A stretch of 64,000 bases of DNA from Babesia bovis T2Bo. Its lineage: Eukaryota > Apicomplexa > Aconoidasida > Piroplasmida > Babesiidae. Positions 1 through 10,463 of this stretch are shown one piece after another. Position 1 is the first letter of the stretch; each line of letters opens with the position of its first letter. Below the pieces are notes generated by a model, which searched no databases, was not told the DNA's origin, and worked only from the letters and a program-made list of their open reading frames with translations. The stretch lies in contig NW_026261571.1 in assembly GCF_000165395.2 (NCBI RefSeq), positions 62,001 to 126,000 on the forward strand, read 5' to 3'. The translations under genes and the position numbers were made by a program.

Positions 1-111
1 ATATGTGAAAAGGGTTATCATTATAAATATTATTGGATATAAAATGGCAAATATATATTTATTAACCGTTGTATATATACAAACAAGTAGTATTCTTAAT
101 GGGTGAAACGG

Positions 112-276
112 ATGAGTTGTTGGATGCTTCCTAGTTATTTTGACGCCAAAAATGGGATATGTTGCCCATTTCGTTTTTCTAATGGTTTACTTCATATGGG
201 AAAATGCCTACTTGGAGGATTCAGCACCACTGCATTTTCTTTAGTAATCCGTAACATTCTTCTCTTAGGTGATTAG
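112..276 (+). CDS. Small Cys-containing ORF, 54 residues, uncertain
   Basis: An ATG at 112 opens a 54-codon frame ending in TAG at 274-276. The product has four cysteines in its first two thirds (SCW, ICCPF, GKC) and a hydrophobic stretch near the C-terminus. I do not recognise it. The frame is closed by a stop shortly upstream (97-99), so it would be a complete small protein or a terminal exon spliced from upstream of the window. It is kept because its composition is less AT-driven than the surrounding spurious frames, but it may be chance. Confidence 0.25.
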   Translation: MSCWMLPSYFDAKNGICCPFRFSNGLLHMGKCLLGGFSTTAFSLVIRNILLLGD

Positions 277-821
277 AAAGACAGTTATACTATCTTGAAA
301 TTTGTTATTATGGTTTCGCCAACGTATAAAAGTTCAATTGAAGTGATAAAATTGTTTGTAAAAATCCAAATCATCATGTATACGTTAGTCACATTAGTTC
401 TATGGTATATGGTGCAACATCTACAAGAGCATAAATTGCACAAAATACGTTTATTGTAAAACAGATAATATAATCTAACATGGGTACTAACGAAAAACCT
501 CTCAAAACCTACCGCAGCAAGAATATAAATGAAAACTGCTCGTTGCAATATGTTCTAGTTTTTTGATGTTTGAATATGCAGCAAATTTTACATATACAAT
601 ACACTACATGATGTAAACAATGATGTTATTAAATATGAAACGCTGTTACGACGAATAATCAATTATGTATAAATCCGTACATGGTTGTAGGGCATCATCC
701 GATAGTAAAGTCTCAGCATGAAAAACTCAAATATGGCCCTTAATAATAACAATCAACACTATTCATATCGACTTCAGATACACGTATCCACATAGGTATA
801 AAAGAGGAATGAGCGCATTAT

Positions 822-974
822 GCAGCTCCTGTCGCACTATATGTTGTTGTGATAATTTTGCCTGGCGTTTTGTTTTACAACTACAACATCTGTGGAATGA
901 AAGATTTCATTAGGAAAATGCCTTCACTGCCAAAGGAGAACCGTCTAGTTCCTATCCCCGGGAAGACTTCATGA
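822..974 (+). pseudogene. 5'-truncated duplicate of the small membrane-protein gene at 4311-4481
   Basis: From 868 the sequence is identical to the 3' two thirds of the coding region at 4311-4481, giving the same C-terminus (YNYNICGMKDFIRKMP onward, stop TGA at 972-974). Upstream of 868 the match is lost. The frame stays open back to 813 and encodes a different hydrophobic run (LYVVVIILPGV) but has no in-frame ATG. Either the copy lost its start and is a pseudogene, or it takes its start from an unseen upstream exon. The first reading is more likely. Confidence 0.55.
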
Positions 975-1311
975 AACTTATGATTTAATATTTGTATCTG
1001 TCGTATATTGTTCTTGTGATCTTACTTTACGTAGATGATATCTCTGGGTAACATCAGTGTTACTTATAACTACCTTAAATACCTGGTTGAACATGCCGGG
1101 ATCTATTCAGCACTAGCCTATTTATAGGTTGTCTAGTTCCCCAGCTCAGGGTGAGTGAATTCAGAAATGTGATCCATTAAGGAATAGTTACTCTGATACA
1201 ATCTTGCAAAGTGCTAGGATCATATTATTATAGAACTGTCACCCGAGAGGTTCTATGTGGAATGAATACAGACAGCCCAATAGAAATAGTTCTTATGAAA
1301 GTTTAATAAGT
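868..1311 (+). repeat. Direct repeat copy 1 (about 0.44 kb)
   Basis: This matches 4375-4816 in the same orientation with a constant offset of 3507 nt. No mismatch is seen by eye from 868 to 1237. After that there are scattered differences and a short indel before similarity ends near 1311. The repeat carries the 3' part of a small gene plus about 330 nt of downstream non-coding DNA, so non-coding sequence is as conserved as coding sequence. This points to recent duplication or gene conversion. Confidence 0.9.
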
Positions 1312-2605
1312 AAGTTGTGTTATATAAATTTCATTGGTTTTTTAAAATAAGAGTTATTGTTGCTTCATTTTTGATTATTTATTTTTGTTGGTATATGATC
1401 CAAATTTATATTTTCGTTTTCACCCATGTATCTTGTTGTATGTATATTAAAATTGTTATTAAAGCAATTGCAGTGTTGTGGTTAAACTACAAAATTGATA
1501 TTCTTATCTATGAGTTTCATTATCAGCACCACACTAATCACTATTTTTTATACGCTATTCATATAAAAAGGAGAAACGATATATTTTCCAAAGTAGTTTA
1601 TCAAAACTACGATAGATAGTTATGTTAGTGTAAAATATATAATTGATTAAGGTTTATACCTCAATATGATCTATATGTTCGATTGGTTTCAATTTGTGCA
1701 CTATAGTAACCAAATGAACACAGAGCCCGAATGAGTTAGATATTGTTAAAATCCATGTTTCAAGTAGTTCAAGTGACATTAAACCATAAATAAATTGCTT
1801 GTGTTTGGAGCGCTTTATTTTTGATCCGATGTTAAAGACTGTTAATTCCGTGCATAGTGTATTAAAAGACTTTTATTCAATGGCACATATTGCAATTCTA
1901 ATAGTATATATTTACATTGTACAGATAAGTAGACACTGTACCACACTTTCATCGTTAACATTGAATTTTTATATTGTCTTGCGATGTTAAATATAAGAGT
2001 TTATCAAAGAAAGTTGATATCCTACAGCATCAAAATGTCGAGCTACACTGATACATAGAAAACAAAAGGTACAGATGACAGATTTCAGATTATATATGTT
2101 GTATAATAGTGGATTACATGTACAGCCTCGAGAAAATGTACATTAATAGTTTTAACATTCTAATCATAAACGACAACCCACGTGAAAGGAGTTGTAATGC
2201 TATACACTCAATGTGTCACATTCATATACAATGATGGGAAGGTTGTATAGATAGTTGTTTGTGGTCTCATTGTTGAACCCATACACATTGTCAAAAAGGA
2301 GTAAGGTTTTAAGTTTAAAGATATATTATATGCACAGAGGTTTTTTATAACGACCTATTGTCTGATTTAAAATTTAAGGATCAATCGTGATTGTAAAGAC
2401 TTGTTAATACGGGTTGTATAACGCATGATATGTTGTCGTCAAGATTTCCACCAATCATAGTGTTAAATATTTTACTATACTGTTAAATATCGGAGTGGTA
2501 ATGATTAACACCAAATATGTAAATGTGTAAACATATTTCTTGAATTAATACACACTGCAGCCTTCGCCTTGGTTACAGCATGTATTCAATATCTGTTGCG
2601 AAATC
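1312..2605. other. Gene-poor AT-rich intergenic DNA
   Basis: Only short AT-driven open frames are present, without recognisable domains, credible splice structure or signal peptides. I see no RNA gene. The end of the stretch is the promoter and 5' region of the S11 gene. Confidence 0.6.
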
Positions 2606-3265
2606 ATGGCGAGCCGCTTAATGTCATACACAGACAAACGATTTATTTGCGGTATACATTATGAAAAGGTTTTACCAAATTTGTTCATGTCGAAGTTTTC
2701 GGGACATACGTCTCGATGTTCTGGATTCTCCAGTAGCAGTGATGCTAAGCTAAAAGCAATTACCTCTTCCCTTCCGGGAAAAAACCGTATGATGACTAAA
2801 GCTGAGTTAAAGAATTTCCCCGGACATTTGCAACGTTATAAGAAATACGGTGGCTTACCTGAATTTCACAATATTGATCGCAATAGACACGGTCTCATTA
2901 CATTGCCAACAGATCGATTCATGCTGGTTCTAACTACTTCCAAGAATAATGTACATGCCCAATTAGTCAATCGCAGCAGAAATTATCGCACTGTATTTGG
3001 GTCATTCGCAGGTAATGTTGGTATAAACAAGAAGCAGCAACAGAGCGAACGTTGTGCATATCGCATTGGGGAGAATATGGCTAAGAAATGCAAGCGCCTG
3101 GGTGTATTTGCAGTGGATGTGAAGTTTCGTAGACTTATGCGTATAGAGACGGTGCTACAAGCATTCCAAGCTGAGGGGCTTCAAGTAGGCCAACTCATTC
3201 ATGAACCCCGCTTACCGAAAACGGGTATTAACTCAGTACGCCCTCGTCGCCGGCGCAGAGTTTAA
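2606..3265 (+). CDS. Organellar small-subunit ribosomal protein uS11 (probably mitochondrial)
   Basis: This is a 219-residue intronless gene. The C-terminal half has the S11 pattern. It runs from VFGSFAGNVG, through a basic helix (YRIGENMAKKCKRLG) and a short beta strand (VFAVDVKFRR), to the diagnostic tail with TGINSVRPRRRRRV, which corresponds to the HNGCRPPKKRRV-type end of bacterial S11. S11 binds 16S-type rRNA in the platform of the small subunit. The N-terminal ~90 residues are an extension beyond the bacterial protein, basic and hydroxylated, consistent with a mitochondrial presequence. An apicoplast role is less likely because there is no clear signal peptide. The ATG at 2606 is the first in frame. 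Confidence 0.7.
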   Translation: MASRLMSYTDKRFICGIHYEKVLPNLFMSKFSGHTSRCSGFSSSSDAKLKAITSSLPGKNRMMTKAELKNFPGHLQRYKKYGGLPEFHNIDRNRHGLITLPTDRFMLVLTTSKNNVHAQLVNRSRNYRTVFGSFAGNVGINKKQQQSERCAYRIGENMAKKCKRLGVFAVDVKFRRLMRIETVLQAFQAEGLQVGQLIHEPRLPKTGINSVRPRRRRRV

Positions 3266-4310
3266 CCACATATATGATGTAGATATGCCATGTAACGATG
3301 GACCACTTGATAACATTTTAGTCAGATATTAATGCATCAGTTGTGATAATAATATTCTTTGATCGAATTTCATAAAAATATTAATACGATTATATTAAAT
3401 GTTCAATGCCCATATTGATGATTAGTATCGTAAAATAGGTTAATAGTTCTATTTGCTTTGATATATTAGGATACATAATTACACGTATCTAATAACAGTG
3501 GCAAATTCCATATCGACTGTATATCATGGATTTATCTGTTAATGTATTAAATTGACTGCCAAAAAGTCATTTTTATAATTTGAAAACGGGTTTACTACAA
3601 ATATCTCATCAGTGGAAACAAATGTCGAATAAAAAATGAGCAGAAGTAATAATTGAGAACTATTTGAATAAAAGTATGATTCATATTCAATTAGAAAATA
3701 TATAGACTTGATGTTAAATATATATCGTGACAATTAATACGTGATTCTTTAAACGTACTAGAACACGATTCCCTGTCATAAATGCGTTAGCATATAACTG
3801 TAATCCGACATTATTCTCCTTTGAAAATCCTATTAAGATTTAGATAACTTCCTGATGTTTCAGTAGTTGTTCATTGAAATGTGTAATGGTTCATTTGTAA
3901 CATGTGCAGAGTTTCATGTGTAATATTTAACAGAAGATGCAATAATAAACAAGTAGGTTTTTAAGAGAACGATATCATGCGGTCTTTTAACTATACAACG
4001 GACGAAATATTTAATATACAGTGGATCTTCTTTACAATTATTCAAAAAAGTTATTGGGTCGTTATACCACAAATGCTTATAGGTTGAGAATAGAACATAC
4101 ATCATTATAGAATGTGTTGAATAACACTTATGCATTATACTATGCTTGGATAACGCCTGTGTGTAGCATTAATTTGTCCAATTTCATATCGTCGTCTAAG
4201 TAGTATAGTAATATTTTGTTGCTTTACTATTCTCAGATATGAAACTCTATTTCGTTACAAAAACAGACCAACTGCTCTAATTTTATCTAAAAGACAAATA
4301 TTTTTGTAAA
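3266..4310. other. AT-rich intergenic DNA
   Basis: About 1 kb without a supportable gene. Minus-strand frames near 3.5-4.1 kb lack domain signals and have the composition expected of AT-rich non-coding DNA. Confidence 0.6.
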
Positions 4311-4481
4311 ATGGGTGACGGCAACACGGGATATGTAGCGTTTATAATTCTCGGTGTATTAGTTTTCGGCGGCTTTTTGTTTTACAACTACAACATCTGT
4401 GGAATGAAAGATTTCATTAGGAAAATGCCTTCACTGCCAAAGGAGAACCGTCTAGTTCCTATCCCCGGGAAGACTTCATGA
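4311..4481 (+). CDS. Small single-pass membrane protein, 56 residues
   Basis: ATG at 4311, TGA at 4479-4481. The first residues (MGDGNTGY) are followed by a strongly hydrophobic segment at about residues 8-25 (VAFIILGVLVFGGFLFY). A short basic tail then ends in PIPGKTS. This is the layout of a small single-span membrane protein with a short lumenal N-terminus and a cytosolic tail. I do not recognise a family. It is supported as a real gene because its 3' part was duplicated intact at 868-974 and the reading frame is preserved there. It converges on IscU on the opposite strand. Confidence 0.55.
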   Translation: MGDGNTGYVAFIILGVLVFGGFLFYNYNICGMKDFIRKMPSLPKENRLVPIPGKTS

Positions 4482-4816
4482 AACTTATGATTTAATATTT
4501 GTATCTGTCGTATATTGTTCTTGTGATCTTACTTTACGTAGATGATATCTCTGGGTAACATCAGTGTTACTTATAACTACCTTAAATACCTGGTTGAACA
4601 TGCCGGGATCTATTCAGCACTAGCCTATTTATAGGTTGTCTAGTTCCCCAGCTCAGGGTGAGTGAATTCAGAAATGTGATCCATTAAGGAATAGTTACTC
4701 TGATACAATCTTGCAAAGTGCTAGGATCATATTATTATAGAACTTTCACCCGGCATGTTCAATATGGAATGAATACAGACAGCCCGATAGAAATTTTTAT
4801 TGGAAGTTTAATAAGT
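4375..4816 (+). repeat. Direct repeat copy 2 (about 0.44 kb)
   Basis: Partner of 868-1311, same orientation, 3507 nt downstream. It starts within the membrane segment of the small gene and runs about 335 nt past its stop codon. Homology fades after about 4745 through point changes and a small indel near 4790. Confidence 0.9.
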
Positions 4817-4949
4817 AGCTAAAGCTATAAACTATTGATATGAATGTATAAAAATTGATATGCCTTTAAGATTGATTGTGTCTATTGATACTAGAACGTT
4901 TCATGAATTGACATTCCATTGAATCTAGATTGTTGAGTTGATGAAACAA

Positions 4950-5432
4950 TCATTTGCCGCCAACGTCGGTGGCCTGTGAACAGTCATTATCATCGCTATG
5001 TTTGTTCTGTTTTGAATTGTAATCCTTCAGAGCCATCTTAACGGCATCTTCCGCTAACAAACTGCAGTGTACCTTCACTGGCGGTAACTTTAACACTTCT
5101 GATATATCCGTGTTCTTAATAGACTCAGCTTCTGCACAGGTCTTACCTTTGATCAATTCAGTTACATACGAGCTACTGGCAATAGCAGAACCGCAACCGA
5201 AAGTTTTGAAGCATGCGTCCTTTATCACTCCGTCTTCAACTCGTACTTGGAATTTGATAACATCTCCACACGCAGCTTTTCCAACAACAGCGGTTCCAAC
5301 ATTTGGGTCATTCTTGTCAAAACTGCCAACATTGCGTGGTTTATAGAAGTGATCCTTTACTTCAGGACTGTAAAACCTTCGGCACAGCCTTCTAATCCCT
5401 CGGATATCACTGATAACATTAATGTATTGCAT
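4950..5432 (-). CDS. iscU: Iron-sulfur cluster assembly scaffold IscU
   Basis: This 160-residue protein of the ISC pathway assembles [2Fe-2S] clusters with the desulfurase NFS1 and frataxin. The three ligand cysteines are all present: C55 in KAACGD with the following Asp57, C80 in KTFGCGSA, and C123 in PPVKVHCSLLAEDA. The LPPVK motif recognised by the Hsp70 chaperone is intact. The N-terminal ~20 residues are rich in Arg (RGIRRLCRRF) and lack acids, as in a mitochondrial presequence, so the protein should act in the mitochondrion and not in the apicoplast SUF system. The C-terminus has a short acidic, low-complexity tail beyond the family core. Single exon, ATG at 5432. Confidence 0.95.
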   Translation of the reverse strand: MQYINVISDIRGIRRLCRRFYSPEVKDHFYKPRNVGSFDKNDPNVGTAVVGKAACGDVIKFQVRVEDGVIKDACFKTFGCGSAIASSSYVTELIKGKTCAEAESIKNTDISEVLKLPPVKVHCSLLAEDAVKMALKDYNSKQNKHSDDNDCSQATDVGGK

Positions 5433-5611
5433 TATATCTATTGTTGTTACGATAAAAACTGTGTGGAGTTAGCAATCTTGTGAGTGCTTCATACAATACA
5501 AGATTTATGATCCTAATTTTATAGCTCAACGTGGAAATAGCAAAATACGAATAAAACATTGGATGTCCCAAAGCATCCGTAGAAAAGGCAATAATATCCT
5601 TCTAATTGCAA

Positions 5612-6094
5612 CTATAAAGCCGTAGATGCCTTCAGCTTCGAAACCTCACTTATTTTGTTTATGGCTCTTTCTGTATGAAGCTGTTTTACGGGTGACTGTC
5701 CCAGAGATAGTGCCTGCAATTGAGCGAGTGTATCCAGCAGCTTTGTGAAAAGGAGTTTCTTGCACTGATGCAACGTACCTCCAACGTGAACTATCTCTAA
5801 GGTAACACCCACCTTTTGTAAGCTATCAATACAGTTTAACACACAGATTACGTTTGATAAAAAGCTTCTTTTGGTCTGTATGAGTACGAGAGCATCTGAG
5901 TCGTCGACCAATGCAACGTTCGTGGCATCCGTTACATAACTACCGCCTATACTTCCGAATAAAATATCGCACAATAATCTTATTTCAGTTTCTACAATTT
6001 CACGAGTCAATATGCGCGATACCTTTGCCCATCCGTTAGTGTTATCACGTAGATTGACCTTTGCAAGTATCCAGCGGTTTTTTCGCCGGCCCAT
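5612..6094 (-). CDS. POP5: Ribonuclease P/MRP protein subunit POP5
   Basis: 160 residues. It begins MGRRKNRWILAKV, the equivalent of the KHRYLL(C/A)E start of POP5. It then has the alternating helix and strand pattern of the family and the signature VHVGGTLHQCKKLL, which aligns with the HVGGTIRTCQKFL motif of animal POP5. POP5 is a protein subunit of nuclear RNase P (tRNA 5' processing) and RNase MRP (rRNA processing). The C-terminal ~30 residues are not conserved. Single exon with ATG at 6094; the next gene upstream on the same strand, 6PGDH, ends 42 nt away, so the pair is tightly packed. The call rests mainly on the GGT(L/I)..C signature and length. Confidence 0.8.
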   Translation of the reverse strand: MGRRKNRWILAKVNLRDNTNGWAKVSRILTREIVETEIRLLCDILFGSIGGSYVTDATNVALVDDSDALVLIQTKRSFLSNVICVLNCIDSLQKVGVTLEIVHVGGTLHQCKKLLFTKLLDTLAQLQALSLGQSPVKQLHTERAINKISEVSKLKASTAL

Positions 6095-6136
6095 TAATAA
6101 TATATGTTACGATATGTTTGTTTTATAAATGTGTAA

Positions 6137-7712
6137 TTATTTATACCAGTTGTGGTGGTGCTTTCCTGGTATGTCTATGAGGGTGAAGCAATGTGCTCCG
6201 AAGTAGTCGCGTTGTGCTTGTATGAGATTATGTCCAAGCTATAAAGATGGATTTTATTATCGCATTTAAACACACCTTTTCTGAGGAAAGTGTCTGTACG
6301 TATTGCAAACCGGTTGTCATTGCAGGTGCGGGCATGTTATAGTTGATACATGTTTTGCAAACCTTTCTCCATGATTCCATAGTCTCCCCAATGATAGCGC
6401 GTATACTATCGTGGTACAATACGTTTGTGCCCGGAGTCAGTGTAGAGAATATAGTGCTAAGCTTCGTCAACAACGTGCAGCTAATAATGGCATCCTCTGT
6501 ATACAATGTATTGCTGTAATCTCAACACCTACTGCTCCATATGTTGCATATTTGTTCCATGTTAAGATCCCAAGCAAATTTTTTTGCAGCTTCCATGAGT
6601 AAAGCTGTGCCTTGTGCTATGGAAGCTATCATGCATCCATGCAGAGTTCTCTTCAGATCCTCTGTATATTATTATGTATTTCAACTATGGAACAAACCCT
6701 CCGATATGTTGTGACCCTCTTTGATCTGTCTGTTTGGTATTATGTGGGAACTTCTATTAACATTGCTTGCATTCCTCATTTCTACAGCAGCCGATATTGT
6801 TGGGACAGGCACAGCCAGATCCAATGCCTCCTTGACAGTCCACTTTCCAGTGCCATTGGCCCCGCTTTGGTCAACTATTTTATCCAAGAGATAAACGTTT
6901 TCCTCATTAGTTTTCTCTTGCAGTATAATTGACGTTATTTTAAGCAAGAATGATCCCACTTCTCCCTCACACCATTCACCCAGGATGTTGCCAATGGTGT
7001 CGAGTTCCAATTCTAATATATTGCTCATTATCATGTAAATCTCGGATAAAGCTTGCATCATTGCATATTCTATGCCGTTATGTACCATTTTTACATAATG
7101 GCCACTAGCTCCAGGTCCAACATAAAATGACCTTCCATCCTGTTCGATATATTGTTTGACCATATCATAAACGGTTCTTTCACCGCTAAACATGATACAC
7201 GGTGATATACGAGCTCCTCTTTCCCCTCCACTTACACCCATAGCGCAAAAGCTAACAGTTTATGAGATGCAACAATGTGACCTACTGTACACCTTTTTGT
7301 TTACACCGTTCTATTCTTCCGATGGTATTCTCATACCATTCATTTCCACCATCAATGACAATATCACCAACTTCTAAGAGTCCTAAAATACAATTGAGTA
7401 CTTGGTCAACCGCCTTTCCAGCCTAGTGATGATTTAAGAAATATTTTATAGAACATTACCGTAACAAGCATCAGTATCTTCCTTGGTTTCTCTAAGCTTT
7501 CGATCTATATAAATTATTTCTTATTATAATATACTTACATATTCACCGAAGTTAGTAAATAGTTGAAGATTAGGTATGCGAAGTGATTCCATCTTGTCTA
7601 TTTCCGATTGCTGGATGGAGAAGGCAGATACCCGAATCCCTCGTGAGGTGAGATTCTGAGTATATGCTCCGCCCATAACACCCAGACCTATTACACCGAA
7701 TTCTGATGCCAT
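6137..7712 (-). CDS. GND: 6-phosphogluconate dehydrogenase, decarboxylating
   Basis: This is the NADP-dependent oxidative step of the pentose phosphate pathway, from 6-phosphogluconate to ribulose 5-phosphate plus CO2. The N-terminal exon (7539-7712) has the Rossmann motif GVIGLGVMG. Later exons carry DIVIDGGNEWYENT, MGVSGGERGAR with the substrate loop, the catalytic VKMVHNGIEYAMMQ lysine segment, and TGKWTVKEALDL. The last exon (6137-6238) gives NLIQAQRDYFGAHCF and HHHNWYK, the family C-terminus. Supported introns include 6239-6275 (37 nt) and 7505-7538. An exon at 7460-7504 encodes IESLEKPRKILMLVT, and others lie near 6.5 and 7.3-7.4 kb. The border just before MGVSGG could not be resolved in phase. 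At least six exons are present and the enzyme looks intact. Confidence 0.93.
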
Positions 7713-8035
7713 CTTTTATATATCTAGCAGCAGTTTAATATGTTATGTTGTTTGGGTGTGCAGACGGCACAGGATTCCCTACACATTTTTAGCATTAGAG
7801 TTCATATGCAACAAAACTCGTTGCAGCAAATGTTAAACTGTTAAATGAAATGGTGTATCTTTTGTATATACTAATTTTTTTCTAATAGAGGCATCATTTG
7901 TATACACATCAATGCTGGTATATTGCGGAACGCACTATGTAAAACATTTTCCTTATATTTTGTACATTGCATTAGAAAAGATAAATGTTGTAGAAAACCT
8001 GGGTCGTACTATGGGCAAATCTGCTTATCGTCATG
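7713..8035. other. Intergenic, nothing recognised
   Basis: About 320 nt between two minus-strand genes. It would hold the 6PGDH promoter and the 3' region of the 575-residue protein gene. I see no conserved element. Confidence 0.5.
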
Positions 8036-9763
8036 TCACTTCCATAACGTTGGTGTTTTACCCTTTGTTCGTACAGGATCGTCTCCATCACCATGTTCAC
8101 GAGCTCGTCGTCTGGCCAGTTCATTCTTGATCCATTCAGCCCTCGCTCTGAGTTTTTCTAATCGTTTTTCATGTTTCTTTAGTCCTTCTTCATATTCCTT
8201 AGGGTATAGGATGGGTACCCAATCGATGCCATAAATATTAGAGAAGTCTCTTACCTTGTCCATGTCTATGCCTCGTTTCTTCATAAGTTCATCGTTCTTC
8301 TTATTCGTGCGATCTCTCCACTGTTGGAGCTGCTCTTCATAAAGTTCTTTCATCGAACGACCGGCTTCCCTAACCATACCAGGTTCATTGATTTTAATAA
8401 GCACCTTTCTAAATTTAACGGTTGACCAGTACAATATCCTTAGATGTCTGAGTTGTTCAGGTGTATACTTCCTGGATTTGTGCATTTCAGAGAAAAGGTT
8501 TTTGAATTTGAGCATAAGACCTAAGTTGTTCTTCCAATCAATGCGGCGTACATAACGTTTCAACAACCTACAGGCTGTTGCAATATCGCCCTTATTGACT
8601 GCTTCTTCAAAATGTGCTGTATATTCTTTCACCATTTCATCTGTACATCTTACTGGTCTTGACAAAAAGGGTGATACTCGATCGATGTTTACCTTATTAC
8701 GTACTTTACGCTTTCTAGAATTTTCGGCTTCCGGCTTTAGACGTTGATATTTCCAAAGACACTCAAATAGCTTCCCTCTTTTTGCTCTGTATATCCTTAG
8801 GTAAAGTTCCTTTAGTAGTTTCAATCTCATGTAAGGCTGCAAACCATTTAGTCTTGTCATTATTTTCCTGTATGCAACTGTATCTTCCACATTTATGGGA
8901 TTTTCTGGTGTACCCTTGGGCTGCTCGTAATCCTCTGAATATTCTGGGACATTGGGTGGTATTTGCTTTGGGTCTAACCATTTGTAGCAAGAAAGATTTT
9001 GCCTATCTTGCGGTATAAGATGTTGTAGTACATATCTCGCTACCAAAAAAGGTTGTGTCTTGTCTATATTATCTTCAGTGGGTTCGGTATAACCAAGTCT
9101 AACTTGCAGCAAGTGGTCGACATCCTTGACAAAGCACTGGCAATCTGAGGCAAGCAGCACCAGCCGATTATCGCTAAGCAGTCTTTTGATAGAGTGGAAT
9201 TCATCACGTTCCAAGAAATATCTCAATTGTTTTATTAAAACCTTCCTATCATAAATCCGTCCATATACGTTGTCGATGGCACTCATGTCAACTCCGGGCA
9301 TGTCTCTTAACCTAGTGTTATAGTTAATTTGTTCGGGGTCATGAGATCTAAGAAGGTTTTCATAATCCACTGTGGCATGCTTTGGTATCATTGACTTTGG
9401 GTAGGTCTTCTCAGTTATAACCGGCTTGGCAAACACAGTGAACGTCCGGTGACCTTTTGGTGGCTGTATTGCATCTCCAACTATGTTGTAACCAGAATTC
9501 AACTCATTGTAGATAGATGGTAGACTAAAACATAATGCCCAGAATTCGTATTTGCTTGTTTTTACAGCTTCTGTATCTTCATGGTTATTAACTATGGGTT
9601 GTATTGTTGTTCTTATAAATCCAGGCTGATAAAGCATTGTGCTTCGGTTGGTTTTTAGGTGATTCCATCTTTGCGATAAAGTATAACATGATTCAGTAAC
9701 CGATAGGATTATTAAAACGACCGCCAATACGTTCCATGCGATAATAAGTGCCGGTTGTGGCAT
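8036..9763 (-). CDS. Unrecognised 575-residue protein with N-terminal signal anchor
   Basis: Single long exon, ATG at 9763. Residues 6-22 form a hydrophobic segment (LIIAWNVLAVVLIILSV), followed by a Ser/Thr/Asn- and Lys/Arg-containing stretch. This is the bipartite pattern of apicoplast-targeted proteins, although a signal anchor is also possible. The remainder is soluble, with many helical segments rich in Arg and Lys. There is a conserved-looking motif IYGIDWVPILYPKEYEEG, then a strongly charged helix to the end (RLEKLRARAEWIKNELARRR). I do not recognise a family. The helical, basic composition would suit an organellar ribosome or RNA-associated protein, but that is inference only. It is divergent from the secreted repeat gene at 10464. 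Confidence 0.75.
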   Translation of the reverse strand: MPQPALIIAWNVLAVVLIILSVTESCYTLSQRWNHLKTNRSTMLYQPGFIRTTIQPIVNNHEDTEAVKTSKYEFWALCFSLPSIYNELNSGYNIVGDAIQPPKGHRTFTVFAKPVITEKTYPKSMIPKHATVDYENLLRSHDPEQINYNTRLRDMPGVDMSAIDNVYGRIYDRKVLIKQLRYFLERDEFHSIKRLLSDNRLVLLASDCQCFVKDVDHLLQVRLGYTEPTEDNIDKTQPFLVARYVLQHLIPQDRQNLSCYKWLDPKQIPPNVPEYSEDYEQPKGTPENPINVEDTVAYRKIMTRLNGLQPYMRLKLLKELYLRIYRAKRGKLFECLWKYQRLKPEAENSRKRKVRNKVNIDRVSPFLSRPVRCTDEMVKEYTAHFEEAVNKGDIATACRLLKRYVRRIDWKNNLGLMLKFKNLFSEMHKSRKYTPEQLRHLRILYWSTVKFRKVLIKINEPGMVREAGRSMKELYEEQLQQWRDRTNKKNDELMKKRGIDMDKVRDFSNIYGIDWVPILYPKEYEEGLKKHEKRLEKLRARAEWIKNELARRRAREHGDGDDPVRTKGKTPTLWK

Positions 9764-10463
9764 TTAGACCCTCACCAGCGTCATCCAGACATCACACCTA
9801 CATGGCAGAGCTATCGATTATACACATTTGGTGCAATTTTTCATTTAAGCGTTACATATATATCGGTGTGTAATAATTTCTATTTCATCGTGTCGCGTTT
9901 CGACGATTCTGTTGTAGAAGGCAAACATTTCCACATGTGTTCAGTTCGAGCAACACATACCATATCTACGGTTCTGTAATATTTTATGTCTACTCCGATT
10001 TTTCAATGTTACACATCTATTTACTTTATGTACCGTTTAGATTAATGTTGCTAGTTAAATGATAGTATGAGTTCACGGTATTATGTATGTATTACAATCT
10101 GATTAGCCCATCCTTTTCATCCCAGACGCATTATATAACAGCTTCAATTGCTCCTACATAGGTATATTGTTTTATAACTCTATCTACAATATCTAGAGAT
10201 ACATATGTGGTCTTATTCTACGTGGAAATTTTGGCGCATCTCTTTTCCATCAGCAGCATAAGAGGGGAAAATAGATTAAACGCATATATTGTTGGTGTTA
10301 CAATTTTAGATACGTGTAATATATATCACAAATAATTCACAATTGTTTAATTTTGAGATCTCTTTAATAACACTAATATTTTACGTTTAATGAGTCCCTT
10401 TTTGTAGAATCTATTACTATGCATTGATGATAAAGGGCCGTACATTTTTTATAACTACACAAC
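9764..10463. other. Divergent intergenic region
   Basis: About 700 nt between the divergent genes at 9763 (minus) and 10464 (plus). It should contain both promoters. There are several AT runs but no element I can name. Confidence 0.5.

Noticed and set aside
1317..1990. Plus-strand frames of 100 and 63 codons
   Set aside because: Phe/Tyr/Ile-rich composition as expected from AT-rich non-coding DNA; no domain, signal peptide or splice structure.
3539..4135. Two minus-strand frames of 64 and 73 codons
   Set aside because: AT-driven composition and no recognisable feature; no support as genes.
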